DNA from: Paeniglutamicibacter antarcticus
GTDB lineage: Bacteria > Actinomycetota > Actinomycetes > Actinomycetales > Micrococcaceae
DNA: 64,000 bases
Direction of reading: 5' to 3'
NCBI RefSeq assembly: GCF_900010755.1
Contig: NZ_CZJT01000101.1
Coordinates: 62,001 to 126,000, forward strand
Positions 54,048-62,268 of this stretch are shown piece by piece. Numbering within the stretch: position 1 is the stretch's first letter; every line of letters begins with the position of its first letter. The notes below the pieces were generated by a model that was given only the letters and a program-made list of their open reading frames with translations, did no database searches and was not told the origin of the DNA. A program made the position numbers and the translations under genes.

Positions 54048-54473
54048 GTGTGACTTAATGAAAGGCGATCGGGCTACTCATAAGCAAATGGCCCGTAATG
54101 TGACGAATTGTTCGATAGCCCGGTTTTTTTCCCGATGGCATCGAAGAATGTTCGATAGATACAGTGTTTTCAATTTTTGCTTATCGGCAGCTCTGGGCAG
54201 CGAAGGGCCACGTAGTTGTTCTGCGCAGACCGTGGGAAACTCTTGTCTTTCCGCAGAAAGTCAGGCGCTTGGAGCGACGAGAAACGTTGCAAAACAAGTA
54301 AACGCGATCGGTGCATGTTGATCGAACTTTTGCCCGGTCAATCGCGGATTCCACCGTTTGATCCGGAGTCTCCAATACCTGGAAAACAAGATAAAACGGC
54401 TCCTTGTTGATGTTCTTTGTGACATTCCGGGTTGGTGGCAGGCGACGTTGCCGTGTAGAAATATGACCAACAA
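54048..54473. other. shared promoter region between two back-to-back riboswitches
   Basis: This 426-base stretch is more AT-rich than its surroundings and holds no gene that I can support. It must contain promoters for both the minus-strand ABC operon and the plus-strand monooxygenase operon. A direct repeat TGTTCGATAG occurs at 54109-54118 and 54149-54158, exactly 40 bases apart, and may bind a regulator. TTGGTG (54432) and TAGAAA (54456), 18 bases apart, are a possible plus-strand promoter. Confidence 0.4.
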
Positions 54474-54564
54474 CCATCCAGAGCGGCCGAGAGATCTGGC
54501 TCTATGACGCCGCAGCAACCCCTCCCCTTAATTGGGCGGTAGGTGCTCACGCCAGAACCGATGG
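54474..54564 (+). promoter_or_regulatory. SAM-I riboswitch of the flavin monooxygenase genes
   Basis: P1 is CCATC (54474-54478)/GATGG (54560-54564). The core GGCCGAGAGATCTGGCTC, ATGACGCCGCAGCAACC, then GGTGCTCACGCCAG; one departure from the other copies is CTCAC in place of CTACC. GGAG overlaps the P1 end ten bases before ATG 54575. Confidence 0.88.
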
Positions 54565-54574
54565 AGAACGAATC

Positions 54575-55912
54575 ATGGCTGTCGAGTCACCTCTGCACAC
54601 CTTTGACATTGAAACCGACCCGAATATTTTCGGAGCCGTTTCACTCGAGGCGCTGGCAAACAACACGCCCGCCCGGCACCTGCTCAAGCTCACCCCGGGG
54701 ATCCCCTCGAATGGGCACTACGACGAACTTGCCGCGATCTTCCGGCCCGTATTCGCGCAAATTGCCGAAGGCGCAAGTGAACGCGACGCCAAACGGGTTC
54801 TTCCATTCGAGCAGGTTGGGTGGCTCAACCGTGTTCGTTTTGGTGCCCTGCGGATCCCGGCAAACGAAGGAGGCTACGGGGCCAGCCTGAGTGACCTTTT
54901 CCGCTTGCTCATTGAACTTGCCGAAGCCGACTCGCAGGTTGCCCACCTTTGGCGCTCGCATTTCGCCTTTGTCGAGTCGGTGCTTTCACTCAAAGACCCC
55001 GCAGTCCGCAATCGCTGGACGGAACGCGTTTCCGGTGGCCAGATCATCGGCAACGCCTACACCGAACGTGGCGGGAACAGCCTGGGTTCCTTGAACACCA
55101 GCCTCGAAAAGCGTGGCGAGCGCTGGTACGTAACTGGCGAAAAATATTATTGCACCGGAACCATCTACGCGGACTGGGTAGCGGTGGCGGCATCCCACCC
55201 AACGCTTGCCGGGCGCCAAATCGCAGTGGCCTCCACCCAACATTCCGGCGTCAAAATCTACGACGACTGGGATGGGTTCGGACAGCAACTAACAGGGACC
55301 GGATCAACGACGTTCCATAACGTCCCCGTTGACACGCTGTTGCCCGAGGAACAACAAATCAACGACCCGGAATCCGCAATTTTCCAGCTCGTGCTGCTAG
55401 CGGTCCAGGCGGGGATCACCCGCGCCGCCCTCAACGACGTACGTTCCGCAGTGCAGGCCCGTACCAGGACCTTCAGCACCGGAACGGGCGTCCCGGTACG
55501 CAACGAACCACAGGTCCTGCAGCTGGTCGGGGAAATCTCCGCATCTGCATTCGCCGTCGATTCCATAGTGTTGGCGGCAGTTGGCGAAATCGAGGTTGCC
55601 CTCGCCGATGATTCCCTTACCCCTGCCGAACGCTACGCGGTGTGTGAGCTTGCCGCCGACCGTGCCCAAAGCATTGTCCAGCCGCTGGCGCTGGGCGCAA
55701 CGACAAAACTCTTCGACGGACTCGGTGCCTCGGCAACCGCCAAGGATTGCAATCTTGACCGGCACTGGCGCAACGCACGCACCGTTGCCACCCACAACCC
55801 GGCCATCTACAAGGCACGGATCGTTGGGGACTACGAGGTCAACGGAACCGCACCCCAACGCCTCAACGCCGTCGGGGACCTCGGGTCCACCGGCGGTCTG
55901 CAGGGCCACTGA
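54575..55912 (+). CDS. DszC/SfnB-like flavin-dependent oxidoreductase
   Basis: 445 residues with the acyl-CoA dehydrogenase fold, but lacking the Glu-bearing tail of true dehydrogenases and instead resembling the DszC/SfnB group of FMNH2-dependent sulfur-acquisition enzymes: LRIPANEGGYGASLSDLFRLLIELAEADSQVAHLWRSHFAFVE, AYTERGGNSLGSLNTSLEKRGERWYVTGEKYYCTGTIYADWVAV. Control by a SAM riboswitch and the LLM monooxygenase behind it support a role in oxidising an organosulfur compound (sulfide, sulfoxide or sulfone) to free its sulfur. A flavin reductase is needed but not visible in the window. Confidence 0.82.
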   Translation: MAVESPLHTFDIETDPNIFGAVSLEALANNTPARHLLKLTPGIPSNGHYDELAAIFRPVFAQIAEGASERDAKRVLPFEQVGWLNRVRFGALRIPANEGGYGASLSDLFRLLIELAEADSQVAHLWRSHFAFVESVLSLKDPAVRNRWTERVSGGQIIGNAYTERGGNSLGSLNTSLEKRGERWYVTGEKYYCTGTIYADWVAVAASHPTLAGRQIAVASTQHSGVKIYDDWDGFGQQLTGTGSTTFHNVPVDTLLPEEQQINDPESAIFQLVLLAVQAGITRAALNDVRSAVQARTRTFSTGTGVPVRNEPQVLQLVGEISASAFAVDSIVLAAVGEIEVALADDSLTPAERYAVCELAADRAQSIVQPLALGATTKLFDGLGASATAKDCNLDRHWRNARTVATHNPAIYKARIVGDYEVNGTAPQRLNAVGDLGSTGGLQGH

Positions 55913-55990
55913 TTTTCGGTTCAAGGTAACCGCAACAAACCATCGCCGACCCGGCCGGCGTATCTTCTCACCCCCACGCAAAGGAACACC

Positions 55991-57394
55991 ATGAGCAATA
56001 ACCCAGCCCCACGCCACATTCGCTTCAATGCGTTTGACATGAACTGCGTGGGACACCAGTCCCCGGGCCTGTGGAAGCACCCCAAGGACCAGTCCGCCAG
56101 CTACAAGGACCTGTCCTACTGGACGAACCTGGCTAAGACCCTGGAAAAGGGCAAGTTCGACGGCATCTTCATCGCCGACGTGCTGGGCACCTACGACGTC
56201 TTCGGTGGTTCCAACGAGGTGCCGCTGCGCACCGGAGCCCAGGTCCCGGTCAACGACCCGCTCATGCTTGTCTCCGCGATGGCCGCCGTGACCGAGAACC
56301 TCGGCTTCGGTGTCACCGCCAGCACCTCCTACGAGCACCCGTACCCGTTCGCCCGCCGCCTGGCGACCCTCGACCACTTGACCAAGGGGCGCATCGGCTG
56401 GAACGTCGTGACCGGCTACCTGCCCTCCGCTGCCCGGAACATGGGCCAGGAAGACCAGCTGGAACACGACGAGCGCTACAACCACGCCGACGAATACCTC
56501 GAGGTCGTATACAAGCTGCTCGAGGGTTCCTGGGAAGAAGACGCGGTGGTGCGCGACGCGGAGCGCGGCGTCTTCACCGACCCGTCCAAGGTCCACGAGA
56601 TCAATCACGAGGGCAAGTACTTCAAGGTCCCGGGCATCGCGATCACCGAGCCCAGCCCGCAGCGCACCCCGGTGATCTTCCAGGCCGGAACCTCCTCGCG
56701 CGGCATGAAGTTCGCCGCGGCAAATGCCGAGGCAGTCTTCGTCACCTGCCCCACCAAGGACATGCTCAAGGCCACGGTCACAAAGATCCGCGACGCGGCC
56801 GAGGCAGCCGGCCGTGGACGCCACGACGTGCGCATCTACACCATGCAGACCATCATCACGGACGTGGATTCCGCCGCCGCGCAGGCCAAGTTCGAGGACT
56901 ACAAGTCCTACGCCGACATCGACGGCGCCCTCGCGCTGATCTCCGGGTGGATGGGCGTCGACCTGTCCACCTACGGCCCGGACGATGTCATCGGCGACAA
57001 CGTGAAGTCCAACGCCATCCAGTCCTCTGTGGCGATGTTCCAGCAGGCCAGCGGCGATTCGGGCAAGCCGTGGACGATCCGCCAGCTTGCCGAGTGGGTG
57101 GGTGTTGGCGGCTTCGGGCCGATCACCGTCGGCTCGCCGACCGAGGTTGCCGACAAGCTTATTGAATGGGTTGAAGACACCGACGTGGACGGGTTCAACC
57201 TGGCCTACGCCATCACTCCGGGCACCTTCGAGGACATCGTCGAGTTCATCGTTCCCGAGTTGCAGGCCCGCGGCGCCTACCCGACCGATTACGCCGATGG
57301 CACGCTGCGCCACAAGCTCTTCGGCAAGGGCGACCGCGTCCAGGACTCGCACCGCGCGGCCAACTACCGCTTTGCAAACGCAGAAGCCAAATAG
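55991..57394 (+). CDS. LLM-class flavin monooxygenase, dimethyl-sulfide monooxygenase (DmoA)-like
   Basis: 467 residues of the bacterial-luciferase superfamily, NtaA/SnaA/DszA branch. FNAFDMNCVGHQSPGLWKHP, YWTNLAKTLEKGKFDGIFIADVLGTYDVF, QVPVNDPLMLVSAMAAVTENLGFGVTAS and FARRLATLDHLTKGRIGWNVVTGYL are very like DmoA, the large subunit of dimethyl-sulfide monooxygenase, by memory of that family. It would use FMNH2 and O2 to split a C-S bond. It lies 78 bases after the DszC-like gene. The true substrate could also be a sulfone or thioether of other kind. Confidence 0.85.
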   Translation: MSNNPAPRHIRFNAFDMNCVGHQSPGLWKHPKDQSASYKDLSYWTNLAKTLEKGKFDGIFIADVLGTYDVFGGSNEVPLRTGAQVPVNDPLMLVSAMAAVTENLGFGVTASTSYEHPYPFARRLATLDHLTKGRIGWNVVTGYLPSAARNMGQEDQLEHDERYNHADEYLEVVYKLLEGSWEEDAVVRDAERGVFTDPSKVHEINHEGKYFKVPGIAITEPSPQRTPVIFQAGTSSRGMKFAAANAEAVFVTCPTKDMLKATVTKIRDAAEAAGRGRHDVRIYTMQTIITDVDSAAAQAKFEDYKSYADIDGALALISGWMGVDLSTYGPDDVIGDNVKSNAIQSSVAMFQQASGDSGKPWTIRQLAEWVGVGGFGPITVGSPTEVADKLIEWVEDTDVDGFNLAYAITPGTFEDIVEFIVPELQARGAYPTDYADGTLRHKLFGKGDRVQDSHRAANYRFANAEAK

Positions 57395-57412
57395 CAGATA
57401 GCGGCATCACTT

Positions 57413-57451
57413 CGGGTGCGGGGGCGGCGCGTAGCGCAACCCCCGCACCCG
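57413..57451. terminator. G/C-rich hairpin terminator without U-run
   Basis: Perfect 12-bp arms (57413-57424, 57440-57451) plus an inner GCGC pairing, between the convergent monooxygenase and DUF1345 genes. There is no T-tract, as is common for actinobacterial terminators. Confidence 0.7.
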
Positions 57452-57457
57452 CTGTAT

Positions 57458-58108
57458 TCAGGACGCCAGGCTGACCACCAAGTTGATGGTGGTGGCCAGG
57501 ATCCCGGTGCCGAAAACAAAGGAAAGCAGGCTGTGCCGCAGGGCCACCGAACGCATCTTGCGGGTAGTGATATTGGTGTCCGAAACCTGGTAGGTCATCC
57601 CGATGCTGAAGGCCATGTAGGCGATATCCGTGTACTGGGGAGGTTCTTCCTGATTGAAATTGATGCCTTCGGGTTCACCTTCGTAGTAGACCTCCGCATA
57701 TCGCAGGGTGAACAGCGTGTGGACCATCAACCACGACATGGCTGTGCAGGTCATGGCGAGCATTGCCAGCAAGAACCGTGCGCTTCCAGACAAGTCCTTG
57801 CTGCCCACGATCACCAGCACGACAGCAGCCAGTGACCCCACGGCCGCCAAGAGAATCAACAGGTCTGAAATTCGCTGCCCCGGATCTTCGGCCTGGGCAT
57901 GGGTTGAGGTGCGCAGGTGGTCCATCGGTGCAATGGCGGCCCATACCGAGAAGTTGTAGACCAGCGCTGCGACCGTCCAGCCCACGGCGGGCGCATATAT
58001 CCATTGGCCCAGGAGCCCGGTGAGCACCGCGGCAGCCACGCCTCCGATGAACATTCCCAAAAGGCGAAGCCGGCGGTGCCTTGACCGCCTCGAGCGGGTA
58101 CTTTTCAT
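57458..58108 (-). CDS. DUF1345 membrane protein
   Basis: 216 residues with five to six hydrophobic segments. HTLFTLRYAEVYYEGEPEGINFNQEEPPQYTDIAYMAFSIGMTYQVSDTNITTRKMRSVALRHSLLSF is the DUF1345 core. The family's function is unknown. ATG 58108 begins after a very basic start (KSTRSRRSRHRRLRLLG); no good ribosome site is visible and the frame is open to 58228. It is not part of the riboswitch-controlled set. Confidence 0.82.
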   Translation of the reverse strand: MKSTRSRRSRHRRLRLLGMFIGGVAAAVLTGLLGQWIYAPAVGWTVAALVYNFSVWAAIAPMDHLRTSTHAQAEDPGQRISDLLILLAAVGSLAAVVLVIVGSKDLSGSARFLLAMLAMTCTAMSWLMVHTLFTLRYAEVYYEGEPEGINFNQEEPPQYTDIAYMAFSIGMTYQVSDTNITTRKMRSVALRHSLLSFVFGTGILATTINLVVSLAS

Positions 58109-58499
58109 GAAGTGATCATGCCATGATCGCTGCCCGAAGATGGGTAAAAGCCATAGCGGGCACCGGGTTTGTGATGACGGAACCGAGTCTTGCAGCCATG
58201 GACGCTTGTCAGTGCCTTCGCCGGGCACGGGAAACGCGGGCGGGTGCCAATCGCCGTAACAGTGTTTCGAATTGCCGGACGGCTGGAGGGGATTATCACT
58301 ATGACGGTGCAGCGACGCAAGTCGCCGGCGAATGAGCGGGACACAATCAGACTTGTGACGTTTTGCGACTCAAATCGGCGATGATTCGGCTGCTCTAAGT
58401 CCTTCTATTTCACTGGCATCGCATTGACATTGACCCCTTCGAAGGATGTGCGGGAAGCTTGAACGGTTCCCAAGCGGTAAATGACCGCGAATGAACACA
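58109..58499. other. non-coding stretch upstream of riboswitch
   Basis: 391 bases between the DUF1345 start and the last riboswitch. Short open frames are present but none has a ribosome site or recognisable product. It should hold the promoter of the 58.7-64 kb operon; TTGACA at 58424-58429 is a possible -35 but I see no convincing -10. Confidence 0.4.
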
Positions 58500-58588
58500 C
58501 CATCCAGAGCGGCTGAGAGACCTGGCTCGTTGACGCCGCAGCAACCACCCCCGTCATTGGGGGCCGGTGCTACCGCCAGGACCGATGG
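58500..58588 (+). promoter_or_regulatory. SAM-I riboswitch of the family-5 ABC operon
   Basis: P1 CCATC (58500-58504)/GATGG (58584-58588); the core varies slightly (GGCTGAGAGACCTGGCTC, TTGACGCCGCAGCAACC, GGTGCTACCGCCAG). It ends 110 bases before ATG 58699. The 3' P1 strand again runs into GGAG, here followed by an in-frame ATG within GATGGAG itself. Confidence 0.88.
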
Positions 58589-58698
58589 AGATAGCCAAAC
58601 TCTGCGCGGTCCGTACATCCCACCTGCTTCGCTGCGGGTGGATGCGCGATGCGTCGTGTCTCAGGCATTCCTCGGGTCAACCGAGAAGGACAGTAACC

Positions 58699-60363
58699 AT
58701 GGGAAACCCCACCCCGCCAGCGAACCGCCGCAGCCAAGCCCGCCTGGGCATCAAATTTCTCACCATCTTGGGTGTAGCAACCCTGGCGCTGAGCGCGTGT
58801 GGCTCGGGAGCCCACGCCCCAGGCAATGCTGCGGCAGCCGGTTCCGAAAGCTCCGGACCCGTCCAGGGCGGAACGTTCGTCTACGCCGAGGTCACGCCGA
58901 TCAACAACTGGCAGACACAGGCCGCACGCTTCTACGAAAAATCCAACGTCCTGAACAGTGTGCTGGACCGCCTGACCTACTTTGATGCAAAGAGCGGAAA
59001 GATCGTCGGCTGGATCGCTTCCGATTTCAAGGCAAACGAAAAGCAGACCGAATTCACCTTCACCATCCGCGACGGGGTCACCTTCTCCGATGGCACCCCG
59101 CTTGATGCGGCAGCAGTGAAGGAAAACTTCGACGCGCTGGGCCTGGGCATCAAGAACGCACAGGTAGCCCCGAACGTTGACTTCTCCGCTTACAAGTCTT
59201 CCGAGGTTCTCGGCAAGAACCAGGTGAAGGTCACCCTCAAAACCCCTGACGCCAACTTCCTGCGCGCCACCTCGTCCGTGACCTCGGGCCTTGTCTCACC
59301 GGCAACGCTCAAGCTGGACAACGCAGGCCAATCCGCAATCGCCAACATCGTCGGCTCCGGCCCGTTTGTCTTCGAATCCGAAAAGACCGACGAAGAAGTC
59401 ACCTTCGCCAAGCGCGCCGAATACAAGTGGGCCCCGCAGACCGCCGCCAACCAGGGTGCCGCATACCTGGACAAGCTCGTGGTGAAGTACCTGCCCGAGG
59501 TTGCCCACCGCGCCGGTGCCGTGCAGACCGGACAGGTCGACCTGGTCCGCGGACTGCAGCCAATTGACGAGCAAGCAGTCGCTGCCGGCGGAGGCCAGGT
59601 GCTGCCGGCCCAGGGTGTTGACCTGACCACCAACATGGCGGCTGTCCGTATTGCCAGCGGCAAGCTTGCCGATGCCAAGGTACGCCAGGCACTTCAGGTT
59701 GGCATCGACCGCCAGAGCATCAAGGACACGGTCCTGTCCGACAGCTACGTCATCGCCGACTCGGTGCTCAACCATGCAGCCCCGGGCTTCATCGACCTGT
59801 CAGCGGACCTTGCCTACAATCCGGAAAAGGCCAAGGCCCTTCTGGATGAAGCCGGTTGGAAGGTCGGAGCCGACGGCATCCGCGAAAAAGACGGCCAAAA
59901 GCTCGAACTGACGATTACAAGCTCAAACAACTCGGTTGTCATCAAGCCGGCCTTCGAACTCATTGAACAGCAGTGGCGTGAAATCGGCGTCAAGCTCATC
60001 AACCGCGCGGCCGACAACACGTTCCTGACCACTGCAATGATCGACCCGAACATCGAATTCTTTGGCACCCGCCAATTCGCCTACGGGGGACTGGGACCGG
60101 TCTTCGGTCCGGAAAACAACACCCAAACGTTGAATGCGGATCCGGAGCTGAACGCGCTCTTCGCCAAGGAACGCGCGGCAACCACCGACGCGGCGCACAA
60201 GGAACTCGTCGCCGAGGAACAGCGCCAACTGGTTACCGAAAAGGCACTGTCCCTGGTGCTGTGGGATGAAGTGCAGGTTTACGGCGGAAGCTCGGCGGCA
60301 CACGTCGAGTTCACCTCCGGCACCGCACCCATCTTCCAAGGTGCCTGGAAGAGCGGAAAGTAA
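58699..60363 (+). CDS. ABC transporter family-5 substrate-binding lipoprotein
   Basis: 554 residues. Lipobox LSACG (Cys about 34) after a hydrophobic stretch. The body matches DppA/OppA/NikA-type proteins: DRLTYFDAKSGKIVGWIASDFKANEKQTEFTFTIRDGVTFSDGTPLDAAAVKENFDAL, and later VRQALQVGIDRQSIKDTVLSDSYVIADSVL. GAAGGA precedes ATG 58699; the frame is open to 58567 through the riboswitch end. Under SAM control it more likely carries a sulfur compound (methionine-containing peptide, sulfonate or thioether) than general peptides. Confidence 0.88.
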   Translation: MGNPTPPANRRSQARLGIKFLTILGVATLALSACGSGAHAPGNAAAAGSESSGPVQGGTFVYAEVTPINNWQTQAARFYEKSNVLNSVLDRLTYFDAKSGKIVGWIASDFKANEKQTEFTFTIRDGVTFSDGTPLDAAAVKENFDALGLGIKNAQVAPNVDFSAYKSSEVLGKNQVKVTLKTPDANFLRATSSVTSGLVSPATLKLDNAGQSAIANIVGSGPFVFESEKTDEEVTFAKRAEYKWAPQTAANQGAAYLDKLVVKYLPEVAHRAGAVQTGQVDLVRGLQPIDEQAVAAGGGQVLPAQGVDLTTNMAAVRIASGKLADAKVRQALQVGIDRQSIKDTVLSDSYVIADSVLNHAAPGFIDLSADLAYNPEKAKALLDEAGWKVGADGIREKDGQKLELTITSSNNSVVIKPAFELIEQQWREIGVKLINRAADNTFLTTAMIDPNIEFFGTRQFAYGGLGPVFGPENNTQTLNADPELNALFAKERAATTDAAHKELVAEEQRQLVTEKALSLVLWDEVQVYGGSSAAHVEFTSGTAPIFQGAWKSGK

Positions 60364-60368
60364 CCGGG

Positions 60369-61328
60369 ATGGCCGCATACATCGCTCGCCGCATTGGACA
60401 GGCTTTGCTGGTCATTTGGCTTGCCTACACACTGGTCTTCCTGGCCGTGCAGCTGCTCCCCAATGACCCTGTAACGATCTTCCTTTCGGCGGATGCTGCG
60501 GCCTCCCCGGAAACCATTGCCGCCATGAAGGCCCAATACGGCTACGACCAGCCGCTGCTGGTGCAGTACTTCAGCCAGCTCACGGGCCTGTTCCGCGGCG
60601 ACTTCGGCTACTCGCTGGCCTCCGGCCAGCCGGTTGCCGACCGCATCGGGGCGGTGGTTGGTTCAACATTGATCCTGGCCTCCAGTGCTTTTGTCACGGC
60701 AGTGGTTTTCGCACTGATCGTGGTTGCTTCGGCCACACTGATCCGCATCACGTGGCTGAAGCGCCTGATCATCAACCTTCCACCATTATTTGCGGCCGTT
60801 CCCGTGTTCTGGCTCGGACTGGTTCTGCTTCAAGTGCTTTCGATCCAACTCGGAGTCATGTCATTGTTCCCGGACGGCTCGTTTGCCTCAGTGGCAGTGC
60901 CGGTATTCGTGCTGGCGATCCACGTGTCGGCCCCGATCGCCCAGGTACTGCTCAAAAGCACCGAAACCGTATATGCACAACCGTTCATCGACGTATTGCG
61001 GGCCAAGGGCGCCTCACCGTCATGGATCTTCTTCCGCCACGGATTGAAGAATGCAGCAGCGCCGGCCATGACCATCAGCGGGATCACCGTTGGCACATTG
61101 CTTGCCGGTTCGGTGATTACCGAAACTGTCTTTGCCCGCGCCGGCTTGGGCCAAGTGGTCCTGCAGTCGGTAACCGCCCAGGACGTGGCGCTCGTGCAGG
61201 GGCTGGTGCTGTTGACCGCAACGGCATTTGTTGTGGTGAACCTGGTCGTTGACCTGATCTACCCGCTGTTGGATCCGCGGATCCTCAAATCCGGAACGCA
61301 CGGGGCACCACGTGCCCTCGCGGCCTGA
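60369..61328 (+). CDS. ABC permease, DppB-like
   Basis: 319 residues, six membrane helices. MAAYIARRIGQALLVIWLAYTLVFLAVQLLPNDP is the typical N-terminus of OppB/DppB, and VYAQPFIDVLRAKGASPSWIFFRHGLKNAAAPAMTISG is the EAA-type loop. It starts five bases after the binding-protein stop and is followed by the second permease. Confidence 0.9.
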   Translation: MAAYIARRIGQALLVIWLAYTLVFLAVQLLPNDPVTIFLSADAAASPETIAAMKAQYGYDQPLLVQYFSQLTGLFRGDFGYSLASGQPVADRIGAVVGSTLILASSAFVTAVVFALIVVASATLIRITWLKRLIINLPPLFAAVPVFWLGLVLLQVLSIQLGVMSLFPDGSFASVAVPVFVLAIHVSAPIAQVLLKSTETVYAQPFIDVLRAKGASPSWIFFRHGLKNAAAPAMTISGITVGTLLAGSVITETVFARAGLGQVVLQSVTAQDVALVQGLVLLTATAFVVVNLVVDLIYPLLDPRILKSGTHGAPRALAA

Positions 61329-61347
61329 GAACGAAAGGATCCAGAGC

Positions 61348-62256
61348 ATGAGCATCAAAATCGACGAACCGCTGCTTGAATCCGTCGTGGAGCCAGATTC
61401 CCCTGACACCGCAGGAAAAACTTCGGGAGCCAACACTGCCACCGAACCGAAACAGGGCGCATTGCGCTCGCCAGCACTTTGGCTGACGGTGGCACCGCTT
61501 GTCGTTGTCATCGGCTGGGCGCTTTTCCCTTCCTTGTTCAGCGGATTCGACCCGATCACCGGAGTGCCAGCGCACAAACTCCAGGAACCCAGCGCACAGC
61601 ACTGGTTCGGCACCGACCACCTGGGCCGCGACGTTTTTGCCCGCGTGGTCCACGGAACCAGCCAAACACTGCTCACCGCCGGCCTTGCCGTCCTCATTGG
61701 CTTGATCGCAGGAACCGGGCTGGGGCTGCTGGCAGCAACCGCCGGCCGTGCCGCGGACGCGGTCACCATGCGCCTGATCGATGTCCTCTTGGCTGTTCCA
61801 GGATTTTTGATTTCCCTGATTATCGTCACGGCGTTTGAACCCGGACCGGTTTCGTTGGGTATTGGCGTGGGTATTGCCTCCATTGCTTCCTTCGCACGCG
61901 TGGTCCGCTCGGAGGTCTTGCGGGTTCGCAGCCTCGACTACGTGGAAGCCGCCTTCATGAATGGCGGAACATACTGGTCAGTCGTGTTCAAACACATCCT
62001 GCCGAACTCCTGCGGACCTGTACTTGCGCTGCTGGCTGTCGACCTAGGGGTTGCGATACTTGCCATTTCGGGGCTTGGGTTCCTTGGCTTCGGGTCTCCG
62101 CCACCCACCCCCGAGTGGGGCCTGCTCATTGCCGAAGGCCGCCAATACCTGGCCTCTGCATGGTGGCTGACCACCCTGCCCGGCGCTGTCATCGTCGCCG
62201 TTGTCATCCTGTTGGCCGGTTTAGGACGTCATCTCCACAAGATCTTCAAATTCTAG
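61348..62256 (+). CDS. ABC permease, DppC-like
   Basis: 302 residues. HWFGTDHLGRDVFARVVHGTSQTLLTAG is the OppC/DppC signature after helix 1; RSLDYVEAAFMNGGTYWSVVFKHILPNSCGPVLAL is the ATPase-coupling loop. ATG 61348 follows GAAAGGAT; the frame upstream to 61312 overlaps dppB-like coding. The N-terminal about 40 residues are a non-conserved, acidic extension. Confidence 0.9.
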   Translation: MSIKIDEPLLESVVEPDSPDTAGKTSGANTATEPKQGALRSPALWLTVAPLVVVIGWALFPSLFSGFDPITGVPAHKLQEPSAQHWFGTDHLGRDVFARVVHGTSQTLLTAGLAVLIGLIAGTGLGLLAATAGRAADAVTMRLIDVLLAVPGFLISLIIVTAFEPGPVSLGIGVGIASIASFARVVRSEVLRVRSLDYVEAAFMNGGTYWSVVFKHILPNSCGPVLALLAVDLGVAILAISGLGFLGFGSPPPTPEWGLLIAEGRQYLASAWWLTTLPGAVIVAVVILLAGLGRHLHKIFKF

Positions 62257-62268
62257 AAAGGCAGCATC

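Noticed and set aside
55397..57352. 651-codon minus-strand frame opposite the DmoA-like gene
   Set aside because: Antisense shadow; the plus strand encodes an unambiguous luciferase-family protein over the same bases.
58123..58335. 70-codon plus-strand frame before the last riboswitch
   Set aside because: No ribosome site, unusual composition and no recognisable product; treated as non-coding.
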